Assembly: GCF_026672255.1 (NCBI RefSeq)
Contig: NZ_JAPOHA010000005.1
Span: forward strand, 62,001 to 126,000
Reading direction: 5' to 3'
DNA: 64,000 nucleotides
Source of the DNA: Caproiciproducens galactitolivorans
Lineage (GTDB): Bacteria > Bacillota > Clostridia > Oscillospirales > Acutalibacteraceae
Each line of letters begins with the position of its first letter. Positions within the stretch are counted from its first letter, which is position 1. A model generated the notes under the pieces. That model saw only the letters and a program-made list of their open reading frames with translations, had not been told where the DNA came from and searched no databases. Below are positions 63,689 to 64,000 of the stretch, piece after piece. A program made the translations under genes and the position numbers.

Positions 63689-63734
63689 ATTTTCTTCCTC
63701 CTAGAAAGTATACGGGATAAAAAGGGTAAAAAAT

Positions 63735-63758
63735 AACGGAGCTGCTGTCAGCTCCGTT
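63735..63758 (-). terminator. Attenuator hairpin of the aromatic operon
   Basis: AACGGAGCTG, loop of four, CAGCTCCGTT is a perfect 10-base-pair stem followed on the minus strand by six Ts, between the leader peptide and aroF. A competing upstream stem, AGCCT/AGGCT at about 63763-63787 on the minus strand, starts at the leader stop codon. Confidence 0.85.
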
Positions 63759-63784
63759 AAAATATCAGCCTATAAAGGGTCAGG

Positions 63785-63901
63785 CTATACCTTCATACAA
63801 AAGCTCACAGTTCTTTTTTGAGTAGCACAAAAATCCCGCGCCATAAAATAGCGGGGATAACCGTAAGCTGTAAATCGATTTGTGCCTGTCGCAGAACGCA
63901 T
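63785..63901 (-). CDS. Phe/Tyr-rich leader peptide of the aromatic operon
   Basis: A 38-residue ORF on the minus strand has AAAGGAG seven bases before its ATG at 63901 and ends in TAG at 63785-63787. Residues 10-24 contain F10, Y13, Y15, Y18, F19 and F24, six aromatics in 15 residues, followed by F34 near the end; there is no tryptophan. A perfect attenuator stem with a T-tract follows about 25 bases downstream, then aroF. This is the layout of a ribosome-mediated attenuation leader in which ribosomes that stall at Phe/Tyr codons relieve termination. The alternative antiterminator fold was only sketched. Confidence 0.75.
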   Translation of the reverse strand: MRSATGTNRFTAYGYPRYFMARDFCATQKRTVSFCMKV

Positions 63902-63931
63902 CGTGAAGCTCCTTTGGTATTCTTGCCTTGT

Positions 63932-63960
63932 ATCATAATACAGATTGGAAAGGGTGTCAA
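63932..63960 (-). promoter_or_regulatory. Promoter of the aromatic operon
   Basis: On the minus strand TTGACA (63955-63960) and TATGAT (63932-63937) are exactly 17 bases apart, about 30 bases upstream of the leader-peptide start. The sequence from 63961 to the window end is AT-rich with no gene seen. Confidence 0.8.
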
Positions 63961-64000
63961 GTGAAAAAAGAAAAATATTTATTTCGTCAAAAAACGGGGA

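Overview
The window reads as a chromosomal segment of a low-to-mid GC Gram-positive anaerobe of the Clostridia, most likely an Oscillospirales (Ruminococcaceae-like) member. The clues are T-box leaders, strong AGGAGG ribosome binding sites with frequent TTG/GTG starts, lipoprotein solute-binding proteins, an HD-GYP/DUF5317 pair, DUF1385-prmC, PTS-type dihydroxyacetone kinase and a SpoVB-like flippase. Genus-level assignment is inference. No tRNA, rRNA, CRISPR array, insertion sequence or prophage structural gene was seen.

Layout. 1-2.8 kb: end of a ygeY-ygeW-arcC carbamoyl/carbamate module. 3-11.5 kb: a dipeptide/oligopeptide ABC transporter followed by an M17 leucyl aminopeptidase and a ROK regulator. 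11.5-12.5 kb: three consecutive small XRE regulators divergent from a small unknown gene. 12.5-22.2 kb: a carbohydrate locus with an SGNH hydrolase, an N-acetylhexosamine-kinase-like protein, a sugar nucleotidyltransferase, an AraC regulator, a sugar ABC importer and a DUF5107-like protein. 22.5-26 kb: an FG-GAP-like lipoprotein with a two-component system. 26-31.7 kb: housekeeping genes (DUF1385, prmC, recA, recX, rimO, pgsA). 31.7-34.6 kb: a cysteine T-box driving cysE-cysS-ybaK.

34.7-39.3 kb holds poorly characterised genes: a radical-SAM-like protein without its cluster cysteines, a zinc-ribbon membrane protein, an unknown 211-residue protein, a 25-residue hydrophobic peptide inside nested inverted repeats, an HD-GYP protein and DUF5317. 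39.4-48.2 kb is a glycerol/dihydroxyacetone regulon: dhaS-like TetR, glpK, glpF, GlpA- and GlpB-like flavoproteins, DUF1667 and dhaKLM. 49-53.3 kb is an isoleucine T-box with ilvB-ilvN-ilvA-ridA. 53.3-57.2 kb has a CmpB-like membrane protein, a SpoVB/MATE-like flippase, prmA, a small HTH gene and a Cys-rich miniprotein.

57.3-64 kb is a minus-strand aromatic operon in the order aroF-tyrA-aroB-aroA-aroC-pheA. It is preceded by a 38-residue Phe/Tyr-rich leader peptide, a perfect attenuator hairpin and a TTGACA-17-TATGAT promoter. Amino-acid synthesis is thus controlled in three places by different RNA readouts of aminoacyl-tRNA supply: tRNA-Cys T-box, tRNA-Ile T-box, and probably translation of an aromatic leader peptide. 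The most interesting items are the aromatic leader, the cluster-less radical SAM homologue, the nested repeats around the 25-residue peptide, and the three-XRE switch region.
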